Shown: positions 47,182 to 58,895 of the stretch, piece after piece | Position numbering within the stretch: the stretch's first letter is position 1 | Layout: every line of letters starts with the position of its first letter | Assembly (NCBI RefSeq): GCF_001411555.2 | Contig: NC_049905.1 | Span: 18,776,097-18,840,096, forward strand | DNA length: 64,000 nucleotides | Reading direction: 5' to 3' | Origin: Juglans regia | Lineage: Eukaryota; Streptophyta; Magnoliopsida; Fagales; Juglandaceae | Position numbers and translations under genes: made by a program | The notes under the pieces: model-generated | What the model was told of the DNA's origin: nothing | Database searches by the model: none | What the model saw: the letters and a program-made list of their open reading frames with translations, nothing else

Positions 47182-48921
47182 GAAAGGACTGAAATAAACG
47201 CATTGGTCCTTTTTAAATAGTAGTTTTAAAGAGTATTTCAGCTTGTAGTCTCGGTATAGGATTTAATTTGTAAGAAATATCTGAATTAAATCCTGCCATA
47301 TCTTAGCCTTGGGGGTTAATGTAATGAAGTTGTGAGGATGGATGGGTTTCTAAAAAGAAATTAGAACAAGTTTATAATAATGATAGATGTTTTTGGGCGT
47401 TCAGATTCGGCGTTTGATGCTTTCCAATTTTGGATCCTCTCCATTTTGCTTATGTATGGGGTTCATTTAATACAAAAAAACTTAATTTCTGTTTTGTAGT
47501 TTAGATTCAAGGTATCTGTGTGAGTTTTTAAACAAAAGGCTTTTTAGCTTTTTGGTACGCATGCACGGATCTATAAACACATATATATAGGATCATTGAT
47601 TCGGTGGGTCATCTTTCTTCTTCCTTGCCCGCGGTGATTGAAAGCGGCGAAGTTACCAGAGCTCATGGAGGTCGTACCTGTGGAGACGAAGAATCGAAGA
47701 ACTTCGAAACGCAGTTCTAAGAATGGAGGTTTCATTTTCTTCTTTTTCTTTTAATCTTGGAAAATGTATCTAATAATTCATTTCTTTTCAATCTTTCTGG
47801 AAAAAAATCATCTTGAAAGCGGCGAAGTTACCAGAGCTCATGGAGGTCGTACCTGGGAGAACGATGAATCGAAGAACTTCAAAACGCTGTTGTCATTCTA
47901 TTCCAGCTTCAAAACGCTGCTCGTTGCCTTCTGACACTCTAGACACTTATATGTATGCTACCTCTTCATTAGTTTCCCTACTTGTTTTATATTTATTTTT
48001 TGTATGTCTTGTTTGGTTGCCGAGAAAGTGAAAGAAAAGTATTTCGGAGTTGGCGTTTTATCTTTTATCTTTTTTTTTTTTTTTTTCCTGGGGTAGTGAA
48101 AAACTCTACTAAATTGGGTTCAATATATACTTCTCTGTATGTACGCTGCCTTTTCGTAAAGTTCTTGTTTTGAATTTTCTTTTGCATTGAATTGCTGCAA
48201 GTGTTTAAACTTCTGGGTTAGGAATATTGATTATGTCTGGTACTGATGGTTTTCAGTTTTGGCAATCTAGGGCGGAGATTAGTAAAATATACTTTATGAT
48301 CTTTGAGAGAAGGCCACGGGCTTTTATTCATGGAACAGTTAAGTTGATACGTGTATCATGTGTTGCCGAGAGTTCTTCCATGCTACAGCTGTGCCGTTGA
48401 TCTGCAGCTAGCATCTCACATATCTGAGAGGATAAGAGTCTTAAGTTGCTTACGATCTGTGCTTGCTGTATATATTAATTCTTGGCTCTGGTTTGCTTAA
48501 CCTAATTCATGGTTTCATTTCAAGCATCCAAAGAGTATTTGGTTTTCCAGTTTTTTTATAAGTAATAAAAATTCTCAATAAACAGTTCAATTTGCGGAGT
48601 CCTAGATCATGTTCGTTGTCCGAAGCCAAGCTGCGGAGGTTAAGGATTGCTCTTCTCTCTCCTTTTTGTTATCCTGGGGTGCATTCTTGTTAAAAGAAAT
48701 TGCTGACTTCCTTTCATTTAAGCCTTGGCCAGATCACCAGGAGCAGAGCAGCCTTTTTGTAAACATGATTCCTTGAGGGTTTCTGCTTCATCTAGTCTGG
48801 TGTTTGCCCTAGCTGCTAAAAAGAGTTTAAATCATCTACAATGAGTAAAGTAGAGATAATAGGGGTAGCTGACTGACCATTTTGATTCCATGAGTAGAAT
48901 GGTTTCTTTCTCTTGTCTTAG
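47182..48921. other. 3' flank of the membrane-protein gene with direct repeats
   Basis: The first ~450 bases match the flank of the broken copy. A ~78-base direct repeat occurs at 47639-47716 and 47813-47890 (GGCGAAGTTACCAGAGCTCA in both). The segment between the repeats (47737-47812) matches 28285-28360. A 72-codon frame at 47813 starts in the repeat and runs into hydrophobic low-complexity sequence; it is not called. From 48230 to 48920 nothing is recognised. Confidence 0.5.
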
Positions 48922-49014
48922 GATCATCCTGGAGATCAGACCCACCTTCAACGCCCAGAGTGGAGAGGAATATTGGAGATAGAGAATGATCTTCTTGTTG
49001 CAAACCTCGATTAG
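48922..49014 (+). other. Candidate terminal coding exon
   Basis: A pyrimidine-rich tract and CTTAG precede an in-frame 30-codon stretch (DHPGDQTHLQRPEWRGILEI and ten more codons), closed by TAG at 49012-49014. The composition is less AT-rich than the surroundings and looks coding, but no family was recognised and no partner exon was found, so this is only a candidate. Confidence 0.25.
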
Positions 49015-49660
49015 GTTAGAGGCTGTCCATGTAAAAACATATATTTTATAGTAACAAAGTTTTGAGCTCCTTGAGGGTCCCCTCGGCTATCATTATTCGT
49101 GATTCATATAAATAGCAAGTTTAAATTTACAGATTCCAGTCTGATCTTGCTTTGATCTGCAACACGAGAATTGAAACAAACATGTTTCTTGAGTACAGAT
49201 CAATTAATAAATGCATGCTCATTTTCGTAGACCTGACGTATCATGTGTGTACCGCCTTTTCGTCCAGGTGCTACCCGCACCCCTCCACAACCCCCCCGCC
49301 CCGCGGCACATGTGACGGGGGTGGTTTTGGCCGCCGGCATCTGTTGGGCGGGCCCCTCATCTGGAAGTGTAGTACAATATATAGGAGGGGTAAATTATCA
49401 TACTTGCCGAGATAAAAGCCCTTGAAAATGTTAGAGAAACAAAAAGAAAATCCAGAATTGAAATTGAAATCAGAGCCTAAAGCATATATGTGGATCCCGA
49501 GGACAAAAGGGACAAGTAACAAAATACAAATCTACCAGGCGAATAATCAAAGCCGACACTGCGTTAGACCTGTCGTAGAAAAATTTGATATTGTATTTTT
49601 TTTTCCTCCCTTCAAACTTGGCGTCAGACTGTGTGACGACACTGCACAATGCACGCGACT
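49015..49660. other. Intergenic stretch with a GC-rich island
   Basis: 49262-49362 is very GC-rich (CCCCCCGCCCCGCGGCAC is part of it) within AT-rich flanks. Overlapping short frames here are by-products. Nothing else recognised. Confidence 0.4.
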
Positions 49661-49692
49661 CGTAACCGGGATGATAAATGATATAAGAAATT

Positions 49693-49808
49693 GGGAAATG
49701 CTATCCATCTGCCCCACACCGGCACATACTTCACATCCTTTTTTTTTTTTTTTTTACACTCAATAGGTTGAGTGTGTGCCGGTGTGGGACAGATGCATAT
49801 ATTTTTCC
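49693..49808. mobile_element. 116-bp MITE, Mutator-like
   Basis: Inverted ends of about 34 bases: the left contains CATCTGCCCCACACCGGCAC and the reverse complement of the right contains CATCTGTCCCACACCGGCAC. The 9-bp target duplication TAAGAAATT lies at 49684-49692 and 49809-49817. The second tandem copy has the unoccupied site at 50500-50508. A 9-bp duplication is typical of Mutator-like elements. Confidence 0.85.
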
Positions 49809-49811
49809 TAA

Positions 49812-50479
49812 GAAATTCTATTGGCAACCGACCTGCATCCCCACCCTCGCGGCTGATGTGAAATTATTTAAAAAAAAAATAACAGAAATTGAATAAATAA
49901 AAAACAGTTCTCGAAGTCCTTCGTCTTCGACTCATCGAAACCCCCAGCCCCACAAACACAGAAGCCATCATCTTCCCCCCGCTCCATCGTCTTCTCCCCA
50001 TTGTCTCCGAATCACAGTGGACCTCTCACGGCGACCGCATACCTCTCTCTCACCCATGACGGTGACCGCAGACCTCTCTCTCACCCATGATGGTGACTGC
50101 GACTCAAAGATCTAGACTGTGTGATGACGGCGACTGCAACAACCAGAATCCTTCACCCACGATGGTGACTACATACGGAATGCTTCACTCCCACTCTCTA
50201 GATTCGCTCTCGCACGAACACAGAAGCCATAGACCAGAAAAACAAAGCTTGAGAGAAGACAAAGCTCAGGAGAAGACGAAGCTCGGGCCAAGAAGAGGCG
50301 TAGATAGCTCAGGAGAAGACAGCTTGAGCTTTGATAGCTAAGGCGAAGACGAAGCTTACCCATCTCATTTTCTCTGTTTTCATTTTCTTTCTGTCTGTCT
50401 ATTTATTTTCTTTTAAATAATTTCACATTAGTCGCGAGGCCTCAGAGGGGACGCATGCCGGTTGTTTATAGAATTTCTC
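49812..50479. mobile_element. Long-TIR element, copy 1
   Basis: It begins GAAATTCTATTGGCAACC and ends with the inverted GGTTGTTTATAGAATTTC; inverted similarity extends about 60 bases to AATAATTTCACATCAG-like sequence. The GC-rich interior (49910-50340) looks like captured gene sequence, with frames at 50087-50341 on the plus strand and 50363-50169 on the minus strand, but no domain is recognised. Its left TIR was hit by the 116-bp MITE. Confidence 0.7.
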
Positions 50480-50501
50480 TAACCGGGATGATAAATATAT
50501 A

Positions 50502-51139
50502 AGAAATTCTATTGGCAACCGGCCTGCATCCCCGCCCTCGCGGCTGATGTGAAATTATTTAAAAAAAAAATAACAGAAATTGAATAAATAAAAAACAGTC
50601 CTCGAAGTCCTTCGTCTTCGACTCATCGAAACCCCCAGCCCCACAAACACAGAAGCCATCATCTTCCCCCCGCTCCATCGTCTTCTCCCCATTGTCTCCG
50701 AATCACAGTGGACCTCTCACGGCGACCGCAGACCTCTCTCTCACCCATGACGGTGACTGCGACTCAAAGATCTAGACTGTGTGACGACGGCGACTGCAAC
50801 AACCAGAATCCTTCACCCACGATGGTGACTACATACGGAATGCTTCACTCCCACTCTCTAGATTCGCTCTCGCACGAACACAGAAGCCATAGACCAGAAA
50901 AACAAAGCTTGAGAGAAGACAAAGCTCGGGAGAAGACGAAGCTCGGGCCAAGAAGAGGCGTAGATAGCTCAGGAGAAGACAGCTTGAGCTTTGATAGCTA
51001 AGGCGAAGACGAAGCTTACTCATCTCATTTTCTCTACTTTCATTTTCTTTCTGTCTGTCTATTTATTTTCTTTTAAATAATTTCACATTAGTCGCGAGGC
51101 CGCAGAGGGGACGCATGCCGGTTGTTTATAGAATTTCTC
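50502..51139. mobile_element. Long-TIR element, copy 2
   Basis: Same structure as copy 1 without the MITE. The left TIR contains GCAACCGGCCTGCATCCCCG and the right, inverted, CAACCGGCATGCGTCCCCTC. The interior carries the same 97-codon plus-strand frame (50708-51001), kept open in both copies; two near-identical copies say little about selection. Confidence 0.7.
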
Positions 51140-52714
51140 AAATAGTATTTACGGTAAGAGAGTAACTAAGGATCATGTAATTTAAAAAAAATAAATAAAT
51201 ACGAAATATATATCAAAATAATAATTTTTATACTAAACTTTACTCTTTTCTAAAAAAAAATTATGCGACACTAGTAAAAGAAAAAAAAATATTATGAGAC
51301 ACTAACGTACTTTTGATTGTGCGTAGCATTATTCGAAAAAAAAGATAGAATCACAGTGTCCAAACTAATTAAAAGGTATCGATGGATGGTATTATCCCAA
51401 TCAGACTTTTTCTTCGAAAACAAACAGCGACTAATTAAGCGACTTACGATGGAACGTCTTTGACACCCTTAAAATGGCGTCCCCTTCCCCCATCCGGCAT
51501 CCGGCCCCATCGAAGACTTTTACGGGGTTCGACCGACCTACTGTGAATAGCTAGCACGCCTTCTAATTTTTTAATAACCTGGACATGATGACGTTCTCAT
51601 GCGTTTTAATTAGCCTATTTTGAGTCCGGTATTCTCAGACTAATTTATTATTATATTTTTATTTTTATCTACTTTTTACTATTACTCACTATTATTTAAT
51701 ATTATTTTATTATTTTTTCATTAATATTCAAAAAATACTTCAAAATACATCAATATCCAAACGCAACAACTATTTTTCAACATAATTTTTTTATAGACGG
51801 CCAACAGCTTGAACCAAATAATATCTATGCCAGATTACAAATAAAATGGCAAAAACCTATACCATGCAGCAAGCTGATTACCCCAATAAGGAATATTATA
51901 TAATATGTATACATACATAATTCACTATTATGAGCATAATTATATAAAAAAAATTATAAATATATGATATTTTAGGAAAAAGTATTTTGAGATGCATGAT
52001 ATCTCTCCTGTTACTAAAATTATATACTTATAACATGGTTTCAATGGCTAAAGTTGAAATGCTAGTGGACTGATACCTATCACGAGTAAATTATAAGGTA
52101 AAGATAATTATGAAATATAAATAATATATATGAAACCATGGCTGGAAAAGATGCAAATCAATTTATTGAACTAGTTGATCAATTGATATAAAGATTGTAT
52201 TATATGATGTTATTGAGCCTTTCAATTTTAAGGAGTTTATATTAATTGTACATCTTTCGACAACTTGATTTCTACCTTCAATTACACATCTTTCGGGTAT
52301 AATTGTTTTGTCTTCTTGTACATGTATATATATAGCGTAGGCCTCACATTTATCAATAAATTTTGCAAATTGCATGCCAAATAGATTTTATGGAGGCCAG
52401 AAAACTGTCAATTACAACATGCACAAGATTTTATGTAGGGGCAAGGAAAGAGTGTATCAAAATACAATGAGGTTCCGTATATAATTTTCAATACTCATAA
52501 ATAAGTGTAACCACATATTATATATATATATATATATATAGTACTTTACAATTTGTACCACACTTTATACTGAAATTTGGTAAACCACCCCGGCCCCTTG
52601 CCTTGCCCTACCACCCCAAATATTTAGCATTAATTGTACGTTCTAGTCACATACGTATTGTAAATATGTAATAAAGAAAGATGAAATCAAAACAAAAATG
52701 GTGATTGCTGCAAA
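51140..52714. other. AT-rich stretch with MITE and microsatellite
   Basis: 51619-51763 resembles the MITE at 15484 (left TTTGAGTCCGGTATTCTCAG, right end ATATCCAAACG). A TA microsatellite lies at about 52517-52540. A GC-richer patch at 51475-51560 has no recognisable content. Confidence 0.5.
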
Positions 52715-53045
52715 TATTACATAATGAAGCTGCAGGTCATCATCCACCCACACCCACAACGGCTACATGTCGTCTAGAACAAATACTGAAGTCTGAAGAA
52801 GGATGACCAACTACGCCATACTTCCCCTTTATGTTGATTATTCTTTTCATTTGTTATTTGTACATATTTCCATAATAAATATTCTTTCTGTTTTTAGTAT
52901 GTTAATTGGTTAGTTTGTTAGGAAATATGTGTATAAGAAGCTGCTTGTATCGTGCACAGTGATTATTGAAATCTGATAGTACTTTCCAAAATTCCATGCC
53001 TCATGCTCTCTGAGCACTTCCGTTCCTCTCCTCTATTCTGTTACA
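52715..53045 (+). repeat. 5' LTR, 331 bp
   Basis: Starts TATTACATAATGAAGCTGC and ends TATTCTGTTACA. A TATA-like GTGTATAAGAAG lies at about 52929-52940, a plausible element promoter about 115 bases before the LTR end. Confidence 0.92.
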
Positions 53046-53056
53046 TGGTATCAGGA
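53046..53056 (+). other. Primer binding site
   Basis: TGGTATCAGGA directly follows the LTR and is close to the initiator-Met tRNA complement TGGTATCAGAG. Confidence 0.8.
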
Positions 53057-53074
53057 GCCTGAGAGCATCCATCC

Positions 53075-56000
53075 ATGGAAGATCCTCTGGAAAGTTCAGT
53101 CGATTCATCTCCAACCCATTTCGCAAACCACTCTGCCCATACAACTCTTTTCCCTACCAACCATTCGACAAAATACCTAAACCTAACAGACCCAAGCAAC
53201 CCGTTTCGATTGGACAACGACGACAACCCTGCAGTGATTTTAGTCACTGATTTGCTTATCTCCGATAACTATGCAACCTGGTCCCGCGCTATGCGGCGTT
53301 CCCTTCGTGCCAAAAACAAATTAGGATTTATCATCGATGCCATCCCTCGACCCACCAAACCAGAGGACCCTCTTCTTGAAATCTGGGAATGTTGCAACGA
53401 CATGGTTGTTTCATGGCTACAGAACTCCATCAGCCCAGTTATCAAGTCCAGCGTGGTGTTCATTGATGTTGCTCGCGACATATGGCTCGATCTTCAGGAC
53501 ATATTTTCTTATCAGAACGGGCCTCGCATCTACCAGCTCACGCAGACCCTAGCTCGACTCCTCCAAGAGAATGATTCTGTAAGTATTTACTATGGTAAAC
53601 TTAAGACGCTTTGGGATGAACTGTCTATTTACGATCCACTTCCCATTTGCACTTGTGACTCTCTGAAATCATTTGTTGACCGATACCAATGAGATTGTGT
53701 TTTTCAATTCCTCATGGGATTAAACGACACATACTCTCCTGTTCGGGATCAGATCATGCTCTTGGATCCATTGCCTTCCATCACAAAAGTTTTCTCACTT
53801 ATCCATCAGTAAGAACGTCAACACCTACTTCTTCCAACTTCAAATCCCTCCCCTGATTCCATGGCCTTTGCCATCAAAAGGCCTTTCCACTTTACCCCTA
53901 AACCATCACTTCAATCCAAACCAAACCAAAAGAAGGAGCGGGTTTACTGCACACACTGCAAAATCATTGGACATTCTTTTGATAATTGTTTCAAAGCTGG
54001 TAATGCTGAGCCCCATGTGTGTTCTCACTGCCATTTATCTGGCCATACGATGGAGAAATGTTACAAGTTAAATGGGTACCCACCAGGCCACAAATTTTAC
54101 AATAAAACTCCAAATCCTACTGTGTTTGCCACTCAGACTACTCCAAGTCCTGTTTCTGACCTTGAGGATCTCAGTGATGATCGAATTGGTTTGACTAAGT
54201 CCCAGTATCAACAATTAATGGCCGTACTCCAGCCGAGGGAGTCTCCCATTGCTGCTCAGCCATCTACTAATCAGATTCAGTCCAACATTCATTCAGCTTC
54301 AACTTCTAAGCTTTCTGGTATTTCCCTTTGCTTATCCACCCACAAATTATTGCACACATGCGACACTCCTTGGATTATAGACACTGGTGCAACATACCAT
54401 ATGGTCTGCTGCACCTCCTCCTTCACAAAGATCATTGCACAGGTCTCTTACTCTGTCAAATTACCAAATGGGACTGAAGTCCCTGTCACTCACATAGGAT
54501 GTGTCCAACTCACACCCTCCATTTTTCTCACGGACGTTTTATGTATCCCTTCTTTTCAATTTAATCTTCTTTCAACAAAAAACTTGACTGTTACACTCAC
54601 ATGTTATCTAGTTTTCTTCTCTGACATTTGTCTCATCCAGGACCTTTTATCTTGGATAACGATTGGGAAGGGTGAAGTGAGGAATGGTCTCTACCACCTG
54701 CTCAAAACTACAGTCTCTCCTTCAACTCTAGCTACCACTCTCTCACAGTTTTCCCTTGCCAAGTCTTCAATTTATGCATCTATTTTGAGTCCTATTAATG
54801 TCACTGACCTATGACATTGTTGCCTAGGCTATCTTTCATCTCCTGTTTTGCATTTACTTTCAGATCCTATTTTAAAACAGAATATTACTTCTAATGAAAA
54901 GCCTTGTTACATTTGTCCTTTGGCCAAATTACATCGACTTTCTTTTTCTCACAGCATACACAAAACTTCAAAACCTTTTGAAATAGTGCACTGTGATCTA
55001 TGGGGACCATGTTCGACTCCTGTTTATGATGGTTCCAAATTTTTTCTTACCTTAGTGGATGATTTCACTAGATGTACATGGCTGTATCTTCTTAAAAATA
55101 AATCAGAAACAAGAAAAACCATTGAAGCTTTCTCTAATCTTGTTGAGACCCGATTTGAACTGAAAATAAAAATATTAAGGACTGACAATGGCAGTGAATT
55201 CCTTATGACAGATTTTTTTAACTCCAAAGGAATTGTGCATCACACCACTTGTGTTGCTACTCCTCAACAAAATGGCATTGTTGAGAGAAAGCACCAACAC
55301 ATACTTAATGTGGCTCGTGCTTTAAAACTCCGAGCTGGTCTCTCATTAGAATATTGGAATGATTGCGTGTTGACAGCAACTTACTTAATAAATAGAACCC
55401 CTAGTCCACTCCTCAAGAATAAAACTCATTTTGAACTTTTATTCCACACTCCACCCACCTATTCTCACCTCAAAATTTTTGGTTCCCTCTGTTTTGCTTC
55501 TATCCTTTCCCATGGTAGAAAAAAATTTGATCCCCGAGGTTGCATGTGCATTTTTCTTGATTACCCCTTTGGTATCAAAGGGTATAAACTACTTGACATT
55601 GAGTCCAAAACCATTTTCATTTCTCGGGATGTAATTTTCCATGAGTCAATATTCCCTTTCCAATCCTTGCCCATTCATACTTCCACCACATCCTCAAATC
55701 CCAGCCTTATTTTCTCTCAACCTTTACCTAATAACATTGATTTTCCCACTTCAACTCCACCCTCCAATTCCACTGCCCTACCAGAAATCATATCTTCATC
55801 TCTGCCCACTACATCCTCTCATATGTCTCCCATCAATTCTCCTCCATCTCCACCTCTACCAAGTCCATCCAATACTCTACCACTACGCAGGTCTACTAGA
55901 TCAAGAAGAGCTCCCCAATATTTGCAGGACTTCTATTGTGACCAGGCCTCATTTTTAGCTTCAGATCAATCGTTATTCAAGATTTTTGCACCTCCTCATG

Positions 56001-57726
56001 GTAATCCCTGTTCACTATCAAATTTTATTTCCTACCAGAAATTTTCACCTACTTTTAGTGCTTTCTCCACCTCTATTTCCACTGTGTTTGAACCTCAAAC
56101 CTACAAGCAAGTCGTGGCACACCCTGGCTGGTGTCAGGCCATGAATAAAGAGCTGGAAGCTTTAGAACATAACCAAACTTGGATTATCACTGATTTACCT
56201 CTTGGAAAAGATGCCATTGACTGCAAGTATGTCTACAAAACTAAGTTTAATTCTGATGGGTCAGTGGAGAGATTGAAAGCAAGACTTGTTGCCAAAGGTT
56301 TTACACAACAAGAGGGCGTAGATTACACGGAGACTTTTTCTCTGGTAGCTAAACTTGTGACAGTTCGGGTTTTGCTCTCGGTGGCAGCCATCCATGGATG
56401 GTTTCTTCATCAATTTGACGTCAACAACGCCTTTCTTCATGGTGACTTAGAAGAGGAGATTTACATGCGCAAACCCTCGGTATACAACAAAGGAGGACCT
56501 CAACAAGTATGCAAGTTAGTTAAGAGCCTTTATGGCCTTAAGCAAGCATCACAACAATGGTACTCAAAATTCTCCTCCTCTCTTATTGCCTTTGGTTTTC
56601 AGCAATCTAGAGCCGATTATAGTCTTTTTACCAAGCTTGATGGTACTGCATTCACTGTCTTATTAGTCTACGTAGACGATATCATTGTGGCTGGAAACTG
56701 TTCAGCAACTATCACAGCTCTCAAATATTTCCTTAATAGCCAATTTAAGATCAAGGATCTTGGTCCTTTACGCTATTTTCTTAGCTTGGAAGTTGCCCGA
56801 TCTTCTAAAGGAATTCACCTATGCCAACGCAAATATGCATTGGATATTTTGGCTGACACAGGAACCCTTGGCAGCAAACCCACCAAGCTGCCCATTGACC
56901 AGAATTTTAAATTGAGCAAAGATTCTGGCGACCCCATTTTAGATCCAAGCTCCTATAGGAGGCTCATTGGTCGCTTATTGTATCTCACCCTCACTCGACC
57001 TGATTTGTGCTACGTTGTGCAGCTCCTTAGTCAGTTTATGGACAACCCAAGGACTCAACATTCAGCCATTGCTCATAAAGTCTTGAGATATATCAAAGCT
57101 GCCCCGGGACAATGTATTTTGCTGCCATCTGCCTCTCAACTTCAGCTCAAAGCCTATTGCGACTCTGATTGGGCTTCATGCCTCGACACTCATCGATCTA
57201 CTACAGGATATTGTATCTTTCTTGATGATTCCCTTGTTTCTTGGAAAACAAAAAAAAACAAACTGTGGTATCTCATTCATCGGCTGAAGCCGAGTACTGT
57301 TCCATGGCCTCAACTTGTTCCAAACTCACTTGGTTGCGCTACTTGCTTTCTGATCTTAAAATTCCACATCCACAAGCTACAGTCCTTTATTGTGACAACC
57401 AAGCCGCTCTTCACATAGCTGCTAATCCGGTCTTCCATGAACGGACTAAGCATATTGAGTTGGATTGTCACCTAATAAGGGATAAAATTCAAGAAGGAGC
57501 TATCACCACAGCTCATATTGCATCCCAATACCAGCTAGCTGACATTTTTACCAAGGCATTACCTTCTTATCTTTTGCAAAGACATTTGTCCAAGATGGGA
57601 ATAGTGAATCTCTATTCTCCATCTTGCGGGGGGCTATTACATAATGAAGCTGCAGGTCGTCATCCACCCACACCCACAACGGCTACATGTCGTCTAGAAC
57701 AAATACTGAAGTCTGAAGAAGGATGA
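53075..57726 (+). pseudogene. Copia gag-pol polyprotein with three stops and one frameshift
   Basis: One frame from the ATG at 53075: gag (NYATWSRAMRRSLRAKNKLG, about 53266-53325), two CCHC motifs (CTHCKIIGHSFDNC and CSHCHLSGHTMEKC, 53951-54062), protease (WIIDTGATYHM, 54371-54403, active site intact), integrase (CYICPLAKLHRLSF; core with VDDFTRCTWLYLL, RTDNGSEF and QQNGIVERKH), reverse transcriptase (FDVNNAFLHGDLEEEIYM; YVDDIIVAG at 56669-56695) and RNase H (CDSDWASCLDTHRSTTGYCI). Stops in the same frame lie at 53690-53692, about 53811 and 54812-54814. A shift in the A-rich run at 57246-57262 moves the end of RNase H to another frame, which stops at 57726 inside the 3' LTR. All catalytic signatures inspected are present. 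Confidence 0.93.
57626..57634 (+). other. Polypurine tract
   Basis: GCGGGGGGC immediately precedes the 3' LTR; short but in the expected place. Confidence 0.6.
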
Positions 57727-57965
57727 CCAGCTATGCCATACATCCCCTTTATGTTGATTATTCTTTTCATTTATTATTTGTACATATTTCCATAATAAAG
57801 ATTCTTTCTGTTTTTAGTATGTTAATTGGTTAGTTTGTTAGGAAATATGTGTATAAGAAGCTGCTTGTATCATGCACAGTGATTATTGAAATTTGATAGT
57901 ACTTTCCAGAATTCCATGCCTCATGCTCTCTGAGCACTTCCGTTCCTCTCCTCTATTCTGTTACA
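57635..57965 (+). repeat. 3' LTR, 331 bp
   Basis: Same length and ends as the 5' LTR; seven of the nine differences are transitions. It is followed by the target duplication GCAAA. Confidence 0.92.
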
Positions 57966-57970
57966 GCAAA

Positions 57971-58890
57971 TTAAGTAAGAAAACTAGAAAATAAATTCTC
58001 ACCAACCTTCTAAATCGAAAGATCCGCCATCTTTAAAAAATATTCAGGAAAGTTCCACCTATATTTTGTAGTAAAAAAGATTACATATATGAAGTACGTA
58101 TAAGAAAATTCAAGAATACGTACAAAAATATCAGGCAAATCTCCTGAAGAAATATATGGAAAAGAATCACAATACTATATATATATGCATAAGGAAGTAT
58201 ATAGGTAATACGCAAAAAGATCAATAGCTATTTTCGATCGTAACATTTATGTGTACATCAATAGTACAAAGTTAAAGATATAATGAAAGCTAGATAAAAT
58301 ATTGGATTTTCTCTCTTTTCATCTACAATAGACACGATCAATTTCCTCATATCATGAAAAAAAATGGCTATAATGTACCTTTATGAACCTTCAAAAGCAC
58401 TCCTTAGGTTGAGATGATGGAGATTAGGAAATAAATATAGTCTGGAGAGAATGCTCGATGGGAAAACTTGGAATCGAGCTCCGCAATGGCTGAGTCTACT
58501 CAATGGCCACTGAAACGAAAGGAATCCATCGATTCCTTTTATTTCTTCAACAAAATAACACACACAAGGCCAAAATGTCCATAGAACCATTTCGGCCTTG
58601 TGTTTTGCAACCCTAGAGTATTAAATCTAAACTTAGATTAAGTTTTATATAAATTCTAAACAATAATAGAAAATAACAACAAAAGTACGAAAATACAAAA
58701 TAAAAAATGTACCTCTTTGATAGTGATAATGTTGGTCGATGGTGATGCTAATATGGCAGTGAAATGGCGTCGATTCAACTATCATTTGAAGGTTTTTATA
58801 GTTTGAATAGAAATGAGGCCGTTCGTGGTGCTGGGTCCCTTTATAGTGTAGTACCATTCAAACTGGTAATTCCTAGTCGAACGCTCAATT
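57971..58890. other. Unassigned AT-rich stretch
   Basis: No coding region recognised. A short inverted pair (CACAAGGCCAAAATG near 58563 and CATTTCGGCCTTGTG near 58589) could form a hairpin. Two minus-strand frames of about 70 codons lack domains. Confidence 0.5.
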
Positions 58891-58895
58891 GTAAC

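Larger units (their letters stand above)
49663..51139. repeat. Tandem duplication of a long-TIR element
   Basis: The unit starts with TAACCGGGATGATAAAT (49663 and 50480), followed by an element of about 640-670 bases. Copy 1 runs to 50479 and copy 2 to 51139. The copies differ by few substitutions, by a 116-bp MITE present only in copy 1, and by one extra ~31-base internal unit in copy 1 (GACCTCTCTCTCACCCATGA-type, near 50040-50090). Confidence 0.9.
52715..57965 (+). mobile_element. Copia LTR retrotransposon, nearly complete, youngest in the window
   Basis: Two 331-bp LTRs (9 differences, about 97 percent identity), target duplication GCAAA at 52710-52714 and 57966-57970, primer site, polypurine tract and a full set of gag-pol domains. 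The ends read TATTACA...TGTTACA, so the first dinucleotide is TA rather than the usual TG in both LTRs. Three in-frame stops and one frameshift disable gag-pol. Confidence 0.95.

Noticed and set aside
49743..49757. T-run as a possible poly(A) tail of a retroposed gene
   Set aside because: It is the loop of the 116-bp MITE, flanked by its inverted ends.
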